From the NCBI RefSeq assembly GCF_009184395.1, contig NZ_WEIC01000001.1:328047-392046 (forward strand): 64,000 nt of DNA, in the 5' to 3' direction. This document shows, in pieces, positions 38,957-46,728 of this stretch. Made by a program: the position numbers and the translations under genes. The stretch's first letter is position 1. The number at the start of each line of letters is the position of its first letter. This DNA is from Amylibacter sp. SFDW26. GTDB lineage: Bacteria > Pseudomonadota > Alphaproteobacteria > Rhodobacterales > Rhodobacteraceae. The notes under the pieces were generated by a model. The model was not told where the DNA came from. It saw only the letters and a list, made by a program, of their open reading frames with translations, and made no database searches.

Positions 38957-39409
38957 ATGCGTAGCAAAATCAATGCTTGTATGAAACAGGCGATGTTGGA
39001 TAAAGAAAAGAACCGTCTAGGTACACTTCGCTTAATCAATGCAGCGATTAAAGACCGTGATATTGCAGCCCGTGCTGAGGGTAATATGGATGGTGTTTCG
39101 GATGATGATATCTTGGGTATTATGACCAAGATGGTGAAACAGCGCATTGATAGTGCAAAGACATACGAGCAAGCTGGCCGTATTGAACTGGCAGAACAAG
39201 AACTAAGCGAAATTAAAGTCATTGAAGAGTTTTTGCCTAAGCAACTTTGCGATGATGATATCCGTTCGGCCGTTCAAGAAACGATCACAGCTGTGGGTGC
39301 TGATAGCATTCGTGACATGGGTAAAGTCATGTCCGCATTGAAGGCTAAATATGCTGGGCAAATGGATTTTGGAAAAGCGGGCGGCACTGTAAAAGAGCTG
39401 CTTGGTTAA
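38957..39409 (+). CDS. GatB/YqeY domain protein
   Basis: A 150-residue protein of the YqeY family, related to the tail domain of GatB that contacts tRNA. Family features are LDKEKNRLGTLRLINAAIKD near the start, then YEQAGRIELAEQELSEI and FLPKQL, and the C-terminal DMGKVMSALKAKYAGQMDFGK. The exact role is not settled. ATG 38957 follows GGGAG; the longer frame from 38819 adds residues unlike the family. It is divergent from carA. Confidence 0.92.
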   Translation: MRSKINACMKQAMLDKEKNRLGTLRLINAAIKDRDIAARAEGNMDGVSDDDILGIMTKMVKQRIDSAKTYEQAGRIELAEQELSEIKVIEEFLPKQLCDDDIRSAVQETITAVGADSIRDMGKVMSALKAKYAGQMDFGKAGGTVKELLG

Positions 39410-39421
39410 GCAAAACGGTTG

Positions 39422-39461
39422 TATGATCGGCGTATGATTTACGTGCACAGCGCGTATGACA
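39422..39461. repeat. Intergenic repeat, copy 2
   Basis: TATGATCGGC, CGTGCACAG (39442) and GCGTATGACA (39452) repeat the blocks seen at 10031-10070. Both copies lie just after a gene's stop codon. Function unknown. Confidence 0.45.
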
Positions 39462-39508
39462 TTTGTACGAAAGTTTCCGAGCGATATTTGGCTGAAATCC
39501 TGCGCGAC

Positions 39509-39536
39509 TTGACGCTTTTCCCAGACAATGCATACT
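39509..39536 (+). promoter_or_regulatory. Candidate sigma70-type promoter of the FMN-binding gene
   Basis: TTGACG at 39509 and CATACT at 39531 are 16 bases apart, 25 bases before the ATG at 39561. Confidence 0.4.
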
Positions 39537-39560
39537 TTTCCCTAATGGGAGATATAAAAT

Positions 39561-41153
39561 ATGCGTTACGTTCCACTTTTAATTATCATGTTGTTTGTGC
39601 CAGCGGGGTTGCTTTTGGCAGTACTCGCGCCCTTTTGGGGGGGCGCAATATCAGGTCTAGCCTTTGTATTGTCACTTGTTGGGCTTTACGATTTATTACA
39701 AATGAAAAGTGCAGTTCTTAAAAATTATCCGCTTGTCGCGCGATTACGGTTTTTATTTGAACACTTTCGTCCTGAGATACGTCAGTACTTTTTAGAAAGC
39801 GATCATGAAGAAACTCCCTATTCACGTGAACAACGTGCGCTGGTTTACAGACGTGCAAAAGGTATGGAAGGTTTGCGGCCGTTTGGAACTTTGCGCAATG
39901 TGAATGATATTGGGCATGAATGGATTAACCACTCGGTGGCACCGCAACATCTGCCTGATGAACCAATTACGGTCACTTTTGGTGGGTCAAAATGTAAAAA
40001 GCCTTATGAAGGTTCGGTTCTGAATATCTCTGGAATGTCCTATGGTGCACTGTCGCCAAACGCAATTGAAGCTCTGAATAAGGGCGCAAAAATGGGCGGT
40101 TTTGCACACACAACGGGCGAAGGGTCTATTTCGAAATTCCATCGCATGCATGGGGGAGATCTGATTTGGCAAATTGGCAGCGGGTATTTCGGCTGTCGTA
40201 CCGCAGATGGCGAATTCGACCCAGATAAGTTTGCGGAAACATCTGTAGATGACCAGGTTAAGATGATCGAGATTAAGTTGTCACAAGGGGCAAAACCGGG
40301 TCATGGCGGTATTTTATTGGGCGCGAAAGTCACAACTGAAATAGCAGCGGCACGCGGCGTTAAGGTGGGTGTGGATTGTATCAGCCCAAGTGCGCATAGT
40401 GTTTTTTCAACACCTTTAGAGCTTTGTGAATTCATTGGTAGACTGCGCGATTTGTCTGGCGGTAAACCCGTTGGGTTCAAGTTATGCGTAGGCCATCCAT
40501 GGGAATGGTTTGCGATTGCAAAAGCGATGAAAGAAAGCGGCATTTGCCCTGACTTTATCACTGTTGATGGTACTGAGGGTGGCACAGGCGCAGCACCTGT
40601 TGAGTTTGCTGATCATAAAGGCGCACCGCTGCGCGAGGGATTGATGCTTGTCCATAATACACTGGTGGGATTGGGCATACGCGATGAGATCAAGCTGATT
40701 GCATCTGGTAAACTGATCAGTGCTTTTGACATGTGCAGGATTTTTGCATTGGGTGCAGACAGTTGTAACATTGCGCGTGGCTTTATGTTTGCCATTGGTT
40801 GCATTCAAGCCCAAGCCTGTCACACAGGTAAATGTCCAACAGGTGTCACGACACAAGATCCTGGCCGCTATAAGGCATTGGTTGTCGAAGATAAAAGCAC
40901 GCGAGTGGCGAACTTTCACAAGAACACTCTAACGGCACTGAAGGAAGCGGTTGAATCTTCAGGGCTTACGCACCCATCGGAATTTACACCACATCACCTT
41001 ATGATCAGAATTAATAGTCGTGAGGTGCGATCTGCAGCCAGCCAATACTTGTGGTTGAAGCCGGGTGATCTTGAGAAAAGCGATGCGATGCATCCAGCCT
41101 TTGCCAAATACTGGGATCGGGCACAGACAAGCTCGTTTGTTTTTGCGGCTTAG
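39561..41153 (+). CDS. FMN-binding glutamate synthase family protein
   Basis: A 530-residue protein with two N-terminal membrane spans (residues 4-46) and a glutamate-synthase-like FMN barrel (Glu_synthase domain). Seen are YEGSVLNISGMSYGALS, HTTGEGSISKFH, KPGHGGILLGAKV, DFITVDGTEGGTGAAP, and the Cys cluster ACHTGKCPTGVTTQDP. True glutamate synthase also has an amidotransferase domain, absent here. Members are annotated as membrane-bound FMN oxidoreductases of uncertain substrate. GGGAG lies before the ATG. A terminator follows at 41195. Confidence 0.88.
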   Translation: MRYVPLLIIMLFVPAGLLLAVLAPFWGGAISGLAFVLSLVGLYDLLQMKSAVLKNYPLVARLRFLFEHFRPEIRQYFLESDHEETPYSREQRALVYRRAKGMEGLRPFGTLRNVNDIGHEWINHSVAPQHLPDEPITVTFGGSKCKKPYEGSVLNISGMSYGALSPNAIEALNKGAKMGGFAHTTGEGSISKFHRMHGGDLIWQIGSGYFGCRTADGEFDPDKFAETSVDDQVKMIEIKLSQGAKPGHGGILLGAKVTTEIAAARGVKVGVDCISPSAHSVFSTPLELCEFIGRLRDLSGGKPVGFKLCVGHPWEWFAIAKAMKESGICPDFITVDGTEGGTGAAPVEFADHKGAPLREGLMLVHNTLVGLGIRDEIKLIASGKLISAFDMCRIFALGADSCNIARGFMFAIGCIQAQACHTGKCPTGVTTQDPGRYKALVVEDKSTRVANFHKNTLTALKEAVESSGLTHPSEFTPHHLMIRINSREVRSAASQYLWLKPGDLEKSDAMHPAFAKYWDRAQTSSFVFAA

Positions 41154-41194
41154 TGTTGGGTATTAGATTGATTTTGGATATTTGAAGAAAAAAG

Positions 41195-41226
41195 AAAGGC
41201 GTATGGAGATCATGCGCCTTTTGTTT
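41195..41226 (+). terminator. Rho-independent terminator
   Basis: AAAGGCGTATG and CATGCGCCTTT form an 11-pair stem (one G-T) with a five-base loop and a TTTTGTTTT tail, 41 bases past the FMN-binding gene. Confidence 0.82.
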
Positions 41227-41246
41227 TGGTGATACGTTAACATGGG

Positions 41247-41275
41247 TGTCTGCTATGGGGGACAAAGTAGATGTT
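41247..41275. repeat. Hairpin repeat A, left end of cargo cassette 1
   Basis: TGTCTGCT and AGTAGATG can pair with G-T wobbles around ATGGGGGACAA. The 20 bases GTCTGCTATGGGGGACAAAG (41248-41267) recur exactly at 45255-45274 before the ankyrin gene. Confidence 0.75.
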
Positions 41276-41326
41276 TACAAACTATCGAAATGGTGGGAGC
41301 TTTCGAAGGTATTGTGGAGTTGCACC

Positions 41327-41719
41327 ATGCCTTTTGAAGTTTCTGAGGAATATATAATTGCTGCTGAGAGCGGTCTTGGAGTGCGGCTTCCCGATAGCTA
41401 CCGTGAATTAATGCAAAAGGCAAATGGCGGCGAGTGCAATGTTGCATCGGACCTTTGGTCACTGTCACCAATTCTAGATAAATCGAACAGGAAACGGTTG
41501 GCGCGTACATGTAACGATATTGTTAGAGAAACCAAAGCGATGTCTTCGTGGGTCGGGTGGCCAAGTGGGGCAATTTGCATTGCCCAAAACGGTACAGGTG
41601 ACGCTCTAATATTCTTAACTGAAGAAACGGTGTGCCCCTCAACTATTTACCTTTGGAACCATGAAACAGGTAACACAAAAATAGTTGCTCAAGACTTTTC
41701 TTTGCTCAAAAGAACCTAG
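41327..41719 (+). CDS. SMI1/KNR4 family protein
   Basis: A 130-residue soluble protein. The opening VSEEYIIAAESGLGVRLPD and SYRELMQKANGGEC, and the later WPSGAICIAQNGTGDALIFL, follow the SMI1/KNR4 (SUKH) pattern. SUKH proteins are often immunity proteins of polymorphic toxins; no toxin is next to it here. ATG 41327 has GGAG seven bases upstream and gives a family-like N-terminus. A longer frame from 41246 would start inside the hairpin repeat and is rejected. Repeats A and B flank it. Confidence 0.75.
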   Translation: MPFEVSEEYIIAAESGLGVRLPDSYRELMQKANGGECNVASDLWSLSPILDKSNRKRLARTCNDIVRETKAMSSWVGWPSGAICIAQNGTGDALIFLTEETVCPSTIYLWNHETGNTKIVAQDFSLLKRT

Positions 41720-41759
41720 CCAATTTGAACGATTGCTGTAACCCAAAGAACCCACAAGA

Positions 41760-41815
41760 GCACTGCCTATAGGTAGCCCGAATTGAAGGTAAGTTTGGGC
41801 TCTAAGCAGACATTC
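41760..41815. repeat. Hairpin repeat B, right end of cargo cassette 1
   Basis: The block begins GCACTGCCTAT (41760-41770) and ends with the imperfect hairpin at 41785-41815, GGGCTCTAAGCAGACATTC on its right side. The same layout and nearly the same ends occur at 46026-46100. Reverse-complemented, the tip reads GAATGTCTGCTT, an inverted copy of the left-end tip. Confidence 0.72.
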
Positions 41816-41823
41816 ATTAATAC

Positions 41824-42351
41824 TCACAAACCTTTAATAGCACCCTCTATCATATGCTTTAGCTCTACGCGCTCCGCTGGGCTTAGGAACGCGCCCAGCT
41901 CAATCTCACGCTCGGCACCTGTCATTGTCAGATAGCTTTCTACGGTGCGTGTATCGCGTGTCTTAAGTTTTACCCAATAGGGGTTCCCCGTCCAATACTG
42001 ATCAGGCCCACGTGGGTTGTGGCGGTGAACGGCGATGGCATCTTTCCAGATCAGGATATGTTCATAAACATCACGATCTTTGTCGTTGCGGCGGATGAAA
42101 TACCATAACAGACCTATGGCAAGCAGTAGGTGGGGCAGGAGCATCCACAAGGCTATTGTGCCCAGTACAGCCATCAATGGGATCGTCAGCGCAATAGCTG
42201 CGATTGTGATGACATTCACAAAGCCCTTATTCGAGAGGGATTTGATAGGCTTTACATAATGGTCAAGCGCAGGGGGATCATCGCGTTTGATGACATTAAA
42301 AAAGGCCGACGCTTCTGCATCGGCCTTTGATATATTTGAATTCGAAGTCAT
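41824..42351 (-). CDS. DUF2244 family membrane protein
   Basis: A 175-residue protein with two adjacent membrane spans (residues about 50-92) between cytosolic ends. It has the DUF2244 pattern: FFNVIKRDD at the start, YEHILIWKDAIAVHRHNPRG, and WTGNPYWVKL. It lies eight bases downstream of ctaD on the same strand, the usual place in alphaproteobacteria, which suggests a part in cytochrome oxidase assembly; function is not proven. ATG 42351 is preferred over the 42471 frame, which lies inside ctaD. Confidence 0.85.
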   Translation of the reverse strand: MTSNSNISKADAEASAFFNVIKRDDPPALDHYVKPIKSLSNKGFVNVITIAAIALTIPLMAVLGTIALWMLLPHLLLAIGLLWYFIRRNDKDRDVYEHILIWKDAIAVHRHNPRGPDQYWTGNPYWVKLKTRDTRTVESYLTMTGAEREIELGAFLSPAERVELKHMIEGAIKGL

Positions 42352-42359
42352 GGTTCCGA

Positions 42360-44024
42360 TCAGTGATGGGGGTCTTTGTCCCACATGTCTTGTGTCGGAA
42401 GGATTTCGAATGTGTGCTCTGGTGGTGGGTTTGGAAGTGTCCATTCCAATGTATCCGCACCTTCGCCCCAATATGACTTCTCTTCTACTTTCTTACCCCA
42501 AAGGATTGTGTAGAACACGATGCCGATGAAGAAGACGAATGAAGCGAATGATAGGAAGGCACCATAAGAGCTGATTTCGTTCCAGTAAGCGAATTGCTCT
42601 GGGTAGTCGATGTAACGACGTGGCATACCTTGGCGCCCCAAGAAGTGTTGTGGGAAGAAGGTAATGTTAGCGCCAATGAACATCGCCCAGAAGTGCAATT
42701 GACCTGCCCATTCTGGGTACTGACGACCAGACATTTTGCCGATCCAGTAGTAAACACCAGCAAAGATACAGAAAACCGCACCCAGTGACATCACATAGTG
42801 GAAGTGCGCAACTACGTAGTATGTATCGTGGTATGCACGGTCAACACCAGCTTGCGATAGAACGATACCTGTTACGCCACCAACGGTGAACAAGAACAAG
42901 AAACCGAATGCGAACAGCATAGGTGTTTTAAGCGTGATAGAACCGCCCCACATCGTTGCAATCCATGAGAAGATCTTGATCCCTGTCGGAACCGCAATCA
43001 CCATTGTTGCAAGCATAAAGTAAGACTGCTGTGTTAACGACATGCCAACTGTGTACATGTGGTGTGCCCAAACAACGAAGCCTAGCGCACCAATTGCAAC
43101 CATCGCGTAAACCATTGGCAGGTAGCCAAAGATTGGTTTGCGTGAGAATGTTGAAATCACGTGTGATACGATACCAAAGCCAGGAACGATGATCATGTAC
43201 ACTTCTGGGTGTCCGAAGAACCATAGAAGGTGTTGGTACAAGATTGGATCGCCACCGCCTGATGGGTCGAAGAATGTTGTGCCGAAGTTACGGTCTGTCA
43301 AAAGCATTGTGATCGCACCAGCCAAAACTGGCAAAGAGAGAAGGATCAGGAATGCTGTTACAAAGATTGACCAAGCAAACAACGGTGTCTTGTGCAATGT
43401 CATGCCAGGGGCACGCATGTTCAAGAATGTTGTGATCATGTTGATCGCACCAAGGATTGAAGAAGCCCCTGATACGTGAACCGCAAAGATTGCGAAGTCC
43501 ATTGAATAGCCGCCCTCGCTTGTTGAAAGTGGCGCATAAAGCACCCAGCCAACACCAGAACCAGCCTGATCGTTACCACCTGGCAAGATCAATGAACAAA
43601 CAGCCAATGCAGAACCTGCAACGTACATCCAGTATGAAAGGTTATTCATACGTGGGAATGCCATGTCTGGTGCGCCGATCATCAATGGCATGAAATAGTT
43701 GCCAAAGCCGCCGAATAGGGCTGGAATAACCACAAAGAACATCATCAAGATGCCGTGGCCTGTGATCATAACGTTCCAAAGGTGTCCGTTTGGTGTACAG
43801 TCAGCAACTGCTGATGCCATCAGGCTTGCGCCCTCCATACACATGTGTTGCACACCTGGTTCCATAAGTTCGATGCGCATAAATACTGTGAATGCGACTG
43901 AGATAAAGCCCAACAAACCTGCTGTAAACAGATAAAGGATACCAATATCCTTGTGGTTTGTGGACATAAACCAACGTGTGAAAAAGCCCGGGCGGGCGTG
44001 ATCATGAGCGGCTGCGTCTGCCAT
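42360..44024 (-). CDS. ctaD: Cytochrome c oxidase subunit I (aa3 type)
   Basis: A 554-residue heme-copper oxidase catalytic subunit with twelve membrane spans. The heme a ligand lies in [11 protein letters not shown]. The Cu-B site has [16 protein letters not shown] (His-Tyr crosslink), [10 protein letters not shown], and the heme a3/a ligands in [12 protein letters not shown]. All are intact. It reduces O2 while pumping protons. AGGAG precedes the ATG. Subunits II and III are not in the window; the DUF2244 gene follows directly. Confidence 0.98.
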   Translation of the reverse strand: MADAAAHDHARPGFFTRWFMSTNHKDIGILYLFTAGLLGFISVAFTVFMRIELMEPGVQHMCMEGASLMASAVADCTPNGHLWNVMITGHGILMMFFVVIPALFGGFGNYFMPLMIGAPDMAFPRMNNLSYWMYVAGSALAVCSLILPGGNDQAGSGVGWVLYAPLSTSEGGYSMDFAIFAVHVSGASSILGAINMITTFLNMRAPGMTLHKTPLFAWSIFVTAFLILLSLPVLAGAITMLLTDRNFGTTFFDPSGGGDPILYQHLLWFFGHPEVYMIIVPGFGIVSHVISTFSRKPIFGYLPMVYAMVAIGALGFVVWAHHMYTVGMSLTQQSYFMLATMVIAVPTGIKIFSWIATMWGGSITLKTPMLFAFGFLFLFTVGGVTGIVLSQAGVDRAYHDTYYVVAHFHYVMSLGAVFCIFAGVYYWIGKMSGRQYPEWAGQLHFWAMFIGANITFFPQHFLGRQGMPRRYIDYPEQFAYWNEISSYGAFLSFASFVFFIGIVFYTILWGKKVEEKSYWGEGADTLEWTLPNPPPEHTFEILPTQDMWDKDPHH

Positions 44025-44211
44025 GTGTCTCTCCTAACACTTATTATTTCTGCGAATCCCTATAGCTGGGCTCACAGTTTCCCATTTGTGTGATACCCTG
44101 TTGATCCCAATGAAACAACTGTATCAAACGCCGCATTTGACAAGCGGGGCGGCTTGTCGCAGGGGAAATCGGTATTTTTTAGAGAGGTTTAGGGAAAATT
44201 TGCCTGTTGGC

Positions 44212-44736
44212 TTAAATCGCATCGCCTTTTTTCAGCAAATCGTCGATCAGTTGGCGTTGCAACGGAACACTGTCACCCGCGCCAAAGTTCAACGATCCTC
44301 CTGTGTATAAAGTGCCGTAAGTCTTTGCGATATTTACCGCTTGGCCGATACCAGAAATGAACTGATCTTTCTTCAACGGTGATAGCGGATGAATGTAAAC
44401 GCCCCACAAACGGCCTTGGGCAATGGCATAGCGTGCATCGAGCGCCGTATCAAAATTCGCCTGCATTACACGTGTGATCTCTTCTTGGGTCATTCCTTCG
44501 GCCGACCGAATGGGGACCATTGCACGCATACGATCCGCTTGAACATCTGTTACGATCAGCACAGGGATATCTTGGACGGTCATCTGAAACATATTCTGAT
44601 TGGATTGTGCCGCTTCATCCAAGCTAAAGACAATTTCGCCCATGCGTTCCAAGGTCATTGGTTTTTCGGCTTCTTGAGCATAGGATACAACTGTAGTGAA
44701 TGCGACTGTTATAAAGCTAAGCATGATGCGGTACAT
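44212..44736 (-). CDS. Secreted hypothetical protein, YbjN-like pattern
   Basis: A 174-residue protein with a signal peptide (residues 1-20, cleaved about VVSYA/QEAEKP). The mature part has ITRVMQANFDTALDARYAIAQ and LSPLKKDQFISGIGQAVN, which loosely resembles the YbjN/type III chaperone-like fold. That match is weak. ATG 44736 has AGGA eight bases upstream; the longer frame reaches into the divergent region. It is 187 bases upstream of ctaD on the same strand. No function can be assigned. Confidence 0.6.
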   Translation of the reverse strand: MYRIMLSFITVAFTTVVSYAQEAEKPMTLERMGEIVFSLDEAAQSNQNMFQMTVQDIPVLIVTDVQADRMRAMVPIRSAEGMTQEEITRVMQANFDTALDARYAIAQGRLWGVYIHPLSPLKKDQFISGIGQAVNIAKTYGTLYTGGSLNFGAGDSVPLQRQLIDDLLKKGDAI

Positions 44737-44854
44737 CTTTGGTATCCTATCCGTTAAATGATGCCTTATAGTGACAAGCAACCCCATCCTATGCAAGCAT
44801 GTTAGAGTAACGATTTCTTTAGGCATAATTTACTTTTTAGATTGGAGAATTGTG

Positions 44855-45229
44855 ATGACGACTTTAAAAAACCTGCTTTGGGCAGGGATACTATGCCCTT
44901 TATCAGCCGTTTCAGTTTTGGCCGAAAAATCCCCGCAGCTTTATACATGTGGTGGGACAGAACCGTTTTGGTCTGCGGATGTTACAAAAGATACTCTGTC
45001 TTTTTCCGTGATCGGTGAAGAACCGCAAATGGAACCGATTGAATGGGCAGGACCTGCCCAAGGTCGCCCAGAGGATTTCATCAAAGGGATCACTGCTGGG
45101 CCATATACGGCTGTGATGCGTAAACAAATATGCTCGGATGGTATGTCAGATCAGGAATATCCTTGGGCTATTGTGATGATGAACCGTACTGGAGATGACG
45201 TGCAGATGGTAGAGGGGTGTTGTCGGTAA
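44855..45229 (+). CDS. Secreted COG3650-like hypothetical protein
   Basis: A 124-residue protein with a signal peptide (residues 1-23, after SVLA). The mature part has CGGTEPFWSADVTKDTLSF, a pattern I associate with COG3650-type periplasmic proteins of unknown function, and ends with paired Cys (EGCCR). GGAG lies eight bases before ATG 44855; the frame from 44771 is longer without cause. It is divergent from the YbjN-like gene. Repeat C begins 22 bases past its stop. Confidence 0.6.
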   Translation: MTTLKNLLWAGILCPLSAVSVLAEKSPQLYTCGGTEPFWSADVTKDTLSFSVIGEEPQMEPIEWAGPAQGRPEDFIKGITAGPYTAVMRKQICSDGMSDQEYPWAIVMMNRTGDDVQMVEGCCR

Positions 45230-45251
45230 TGAGATGCATTATTGTAAGCTG

Positions 45252-45282
45252 AACGTCTGCTATGGGGGACAAAGCAAACATT
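45252..45282. repeat. Hairpin repeat C, left end of cargo cassette 2
   Basis: AACGTCTGCT and AGCAAACATT are imperfect inverted arms (8 of 10 pair) around ATGGGGGACAA. The central 20 bases are identical to repeat A. Confidence 0.78.
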
Positions 45283-45344
45283 GAACAATTGTTTAAAGCT
45301 GACTAATCTTTCCAATATATTGGGTAAATAATAGGAATGCTAAA

Positions 45345-46061
45345 ATGCGCGGCCAAATGGGACGATTAATTGAATTTATGCATGACCGTATGAAACCTCA
45401 ATCATCAACTGAGGCATTACATATTGCAGCATTTGAAGGCGATTTAACAAGAATTGAATTCCTCGTAAACGTTAAGAAAAATGATGTTAATACTGAATTA
45501 TCAACAATTATGGGTGCATCACACAGGCAAACACCTCTATTTTTGGCAATCCAGGAAGGAAACATTATGGCAGCCAAACTTTTGATCGAGCTTGGAGCAA
45601 AAATTGACCTAGTAAATGACATTGGTATAACACCGTTAATGTCAGCCGCGTCTCATGGGGACATACAGTCACTCAAGCTACTTCTAAGTTTGGGTGCTTC
45701 ACCAAACTTCTATCGTCATAGCGATGGGGCTTCTGCTTTGAGTTTTTGCATGCATGCAGATGTTAATGATAACTCTAAAGCAGAGATTACGGATGTTTTG
45801 ATAGAGGCTGGAGCGGATGTCGAGCTACCACAAGATAAATCTCAAAGTGTCCTGATGCTTGCAGCGCGAGAAGATTTACCTAAAGTTGTAAAAACATTAT
45901 TAGACGCAGGCGCAAACCCAGAAAGAAAATGCACACTAAAGTGGGCAATGGATTGGACTGCCCTTGATCACGCTATCAATGAGGGTTCAAAGGGGGCAAG
46001 AGAAATCCTCGAACCAATTACTGAAGCACTGCCTATTGCTAGGACAGGTTGTGTACATTAA
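45345..46061 (+). CDS. Ankyrin repeat protein
   Basis: A 238-residue soluble protein made of about five ankyrin repeats. STEALHIAAFEGDLTRIEFLV, RQTPLFLAIQEGNIMAAKLL and GITPLMSAASHGDIQSLKLL are seen, then a degenerate unit and SVLMLAAREDLPKVVKTLL. Ankyrin proteins mediate protein contacts; the partner is unknown. AGGAA lies seven bases before ATG 45345. Its last codons run into the right-end repeat (GCACTGCCTAT at 46026), so the cassette end encodes the C-terminus. It is more A+T-rich than its surroundings. Confidence 0.88.
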   Translation: MRGQMGRLIEFMHDRMKPQSSTEALHIAAFEGDLTRIEFLVNVKKNDVNTELSTIMGASHRQTPLFLAIQEGNIMAAKLLIELGAKIDLVNDIGITPLMSAASHGDIQSLKLLLSLGASPNFYRHSDGASALSFCMHADVNDNSKAEITDVLIEAGADVELPQDKSQSVLMLAAREDLPKVVKTLLDAGANPERKCTLKWAMDWTALDHAINEGSKGAREILEPITEALPIARTGCVH

Positions 46062-46100
46062 CCTAAGTTCAATGTCGTATAAGGGCTCATAGCAGACATT
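46026..46100. repeat. Hairpin repeat D, right end of cargo cassette 2
   Basis: The block begins GCACTGCCTAT (46026-46036, inside the ankyrin gene) and ends with AATGTCGTAT...AGCAGACATT (46071-46100), an imperfect hairpin. Reverse-complemented it reads AATGTCTGCTATGAGCCC, close to the left-end tip AACGTCTGCTATGGGGG of repeat C. Confidence 0.75.
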
Positions 46101-46162
46101 CTCTTTGTACTTATTAAGTAAATCATGAGATAAACAAACAATGCATCTTGAGGATCTCTACA

Positions 46163-46570
46163 ATGAATTTAGACCATATAGCACTGACATTGCTCATAAT
46201 TATTGCGCCGTTTTCATCCGCCCAAGCGCAATCAAAGCACGAAGCCCAACTTTGTAAAGCAGCTGAAACAAACCGTATTGTCGAGCTGGTTTATGACAAA
46301 GACGCCAGCAAAGGCTGTCTTCCACGTTTGGTTGATGTGCACCAAGTTGCGATTGGTAATAATGGCAAGTTGTATATGCATGGTTGGCAAAATCGTGGTT
46401 GCACCAAGGGGCGCGATTATGCGTCTAAGCGGATTTTCAGGTTTGATAAGATTAAATCGGTGGAAATTATTGATGGCGATTTCAATGAAAAATCCCAATC
46501 CGTCAAAGCGGAAGGCTGGGATGGATGCATTGGGTCAAATTGCTTTATCAAAGAAAACATTTGCGAATAG
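46163..46570 (+). CDS. Secreted WYL-like hypothetical protein
   Basis: A 135-residue protein with a signal peptide (residues 1-23, ending AQAQ). The mature part reads like a WYL fold: a short strand RIVELVYDKD, then PRLVDVHQVAIGNNGKLYMHG and, after a Cys-containing loop, KRIFRFDKIKSVEIID. WYL domains are normally cytosolic ligand-sensing parts of regulators, so an exported copy with six mature Cys (likely disulfides) is odd. GAGGA lies eight bases before the ATG. It follows the second hairpin cassette. Identity as WYL is by pattern only. Confidence 0.5.
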   Translation: MNLDHIALTLLIIIAPFSSAQAQSKHEAQLCKAAETNRIVELVYDKDASKGCLPRLVDVHQVAIGNNGKLYMHGWQNRGCTKGRDYASKRIFRFDKIKSVEIIDGDFNEKSQSVKAEGWDGCIGSNCFIKENICE

Positions 46571-46728
46571 ACATATTCTTCAATGATTAATCAAACCCGC
46601 AAGTTTCTGTTTAAGGTTAAAAATGAAATCTATTGGTTTGAGAATATCCACTTGAGGTTGCCCAGATCGTTTTATCAATGATTTATGGGACCTTATGGGG
46701 TTGATATTAAGAGACTGAGTATATCGAA

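Noticed and set aside
39419-39721. 100-codon frame overlapping the FMN-binding gene start
   Set aside because: It overlaps the promoter and coding start of a clear gene, and its product has no family features.
41246-41326. N-terminal extension of the SMI1/KNR4 protein starting at GTG 41246 or ATG 41255
   Set aside because: It lies inside a hairpin repeat shared with 45255, and ATG 41327 has a better ribosome site and family-like start.
44025-44211. Possible regulatory RNA upstream of ctaD
   Set aside because: No stable hairpin or known motif was found in this gap.
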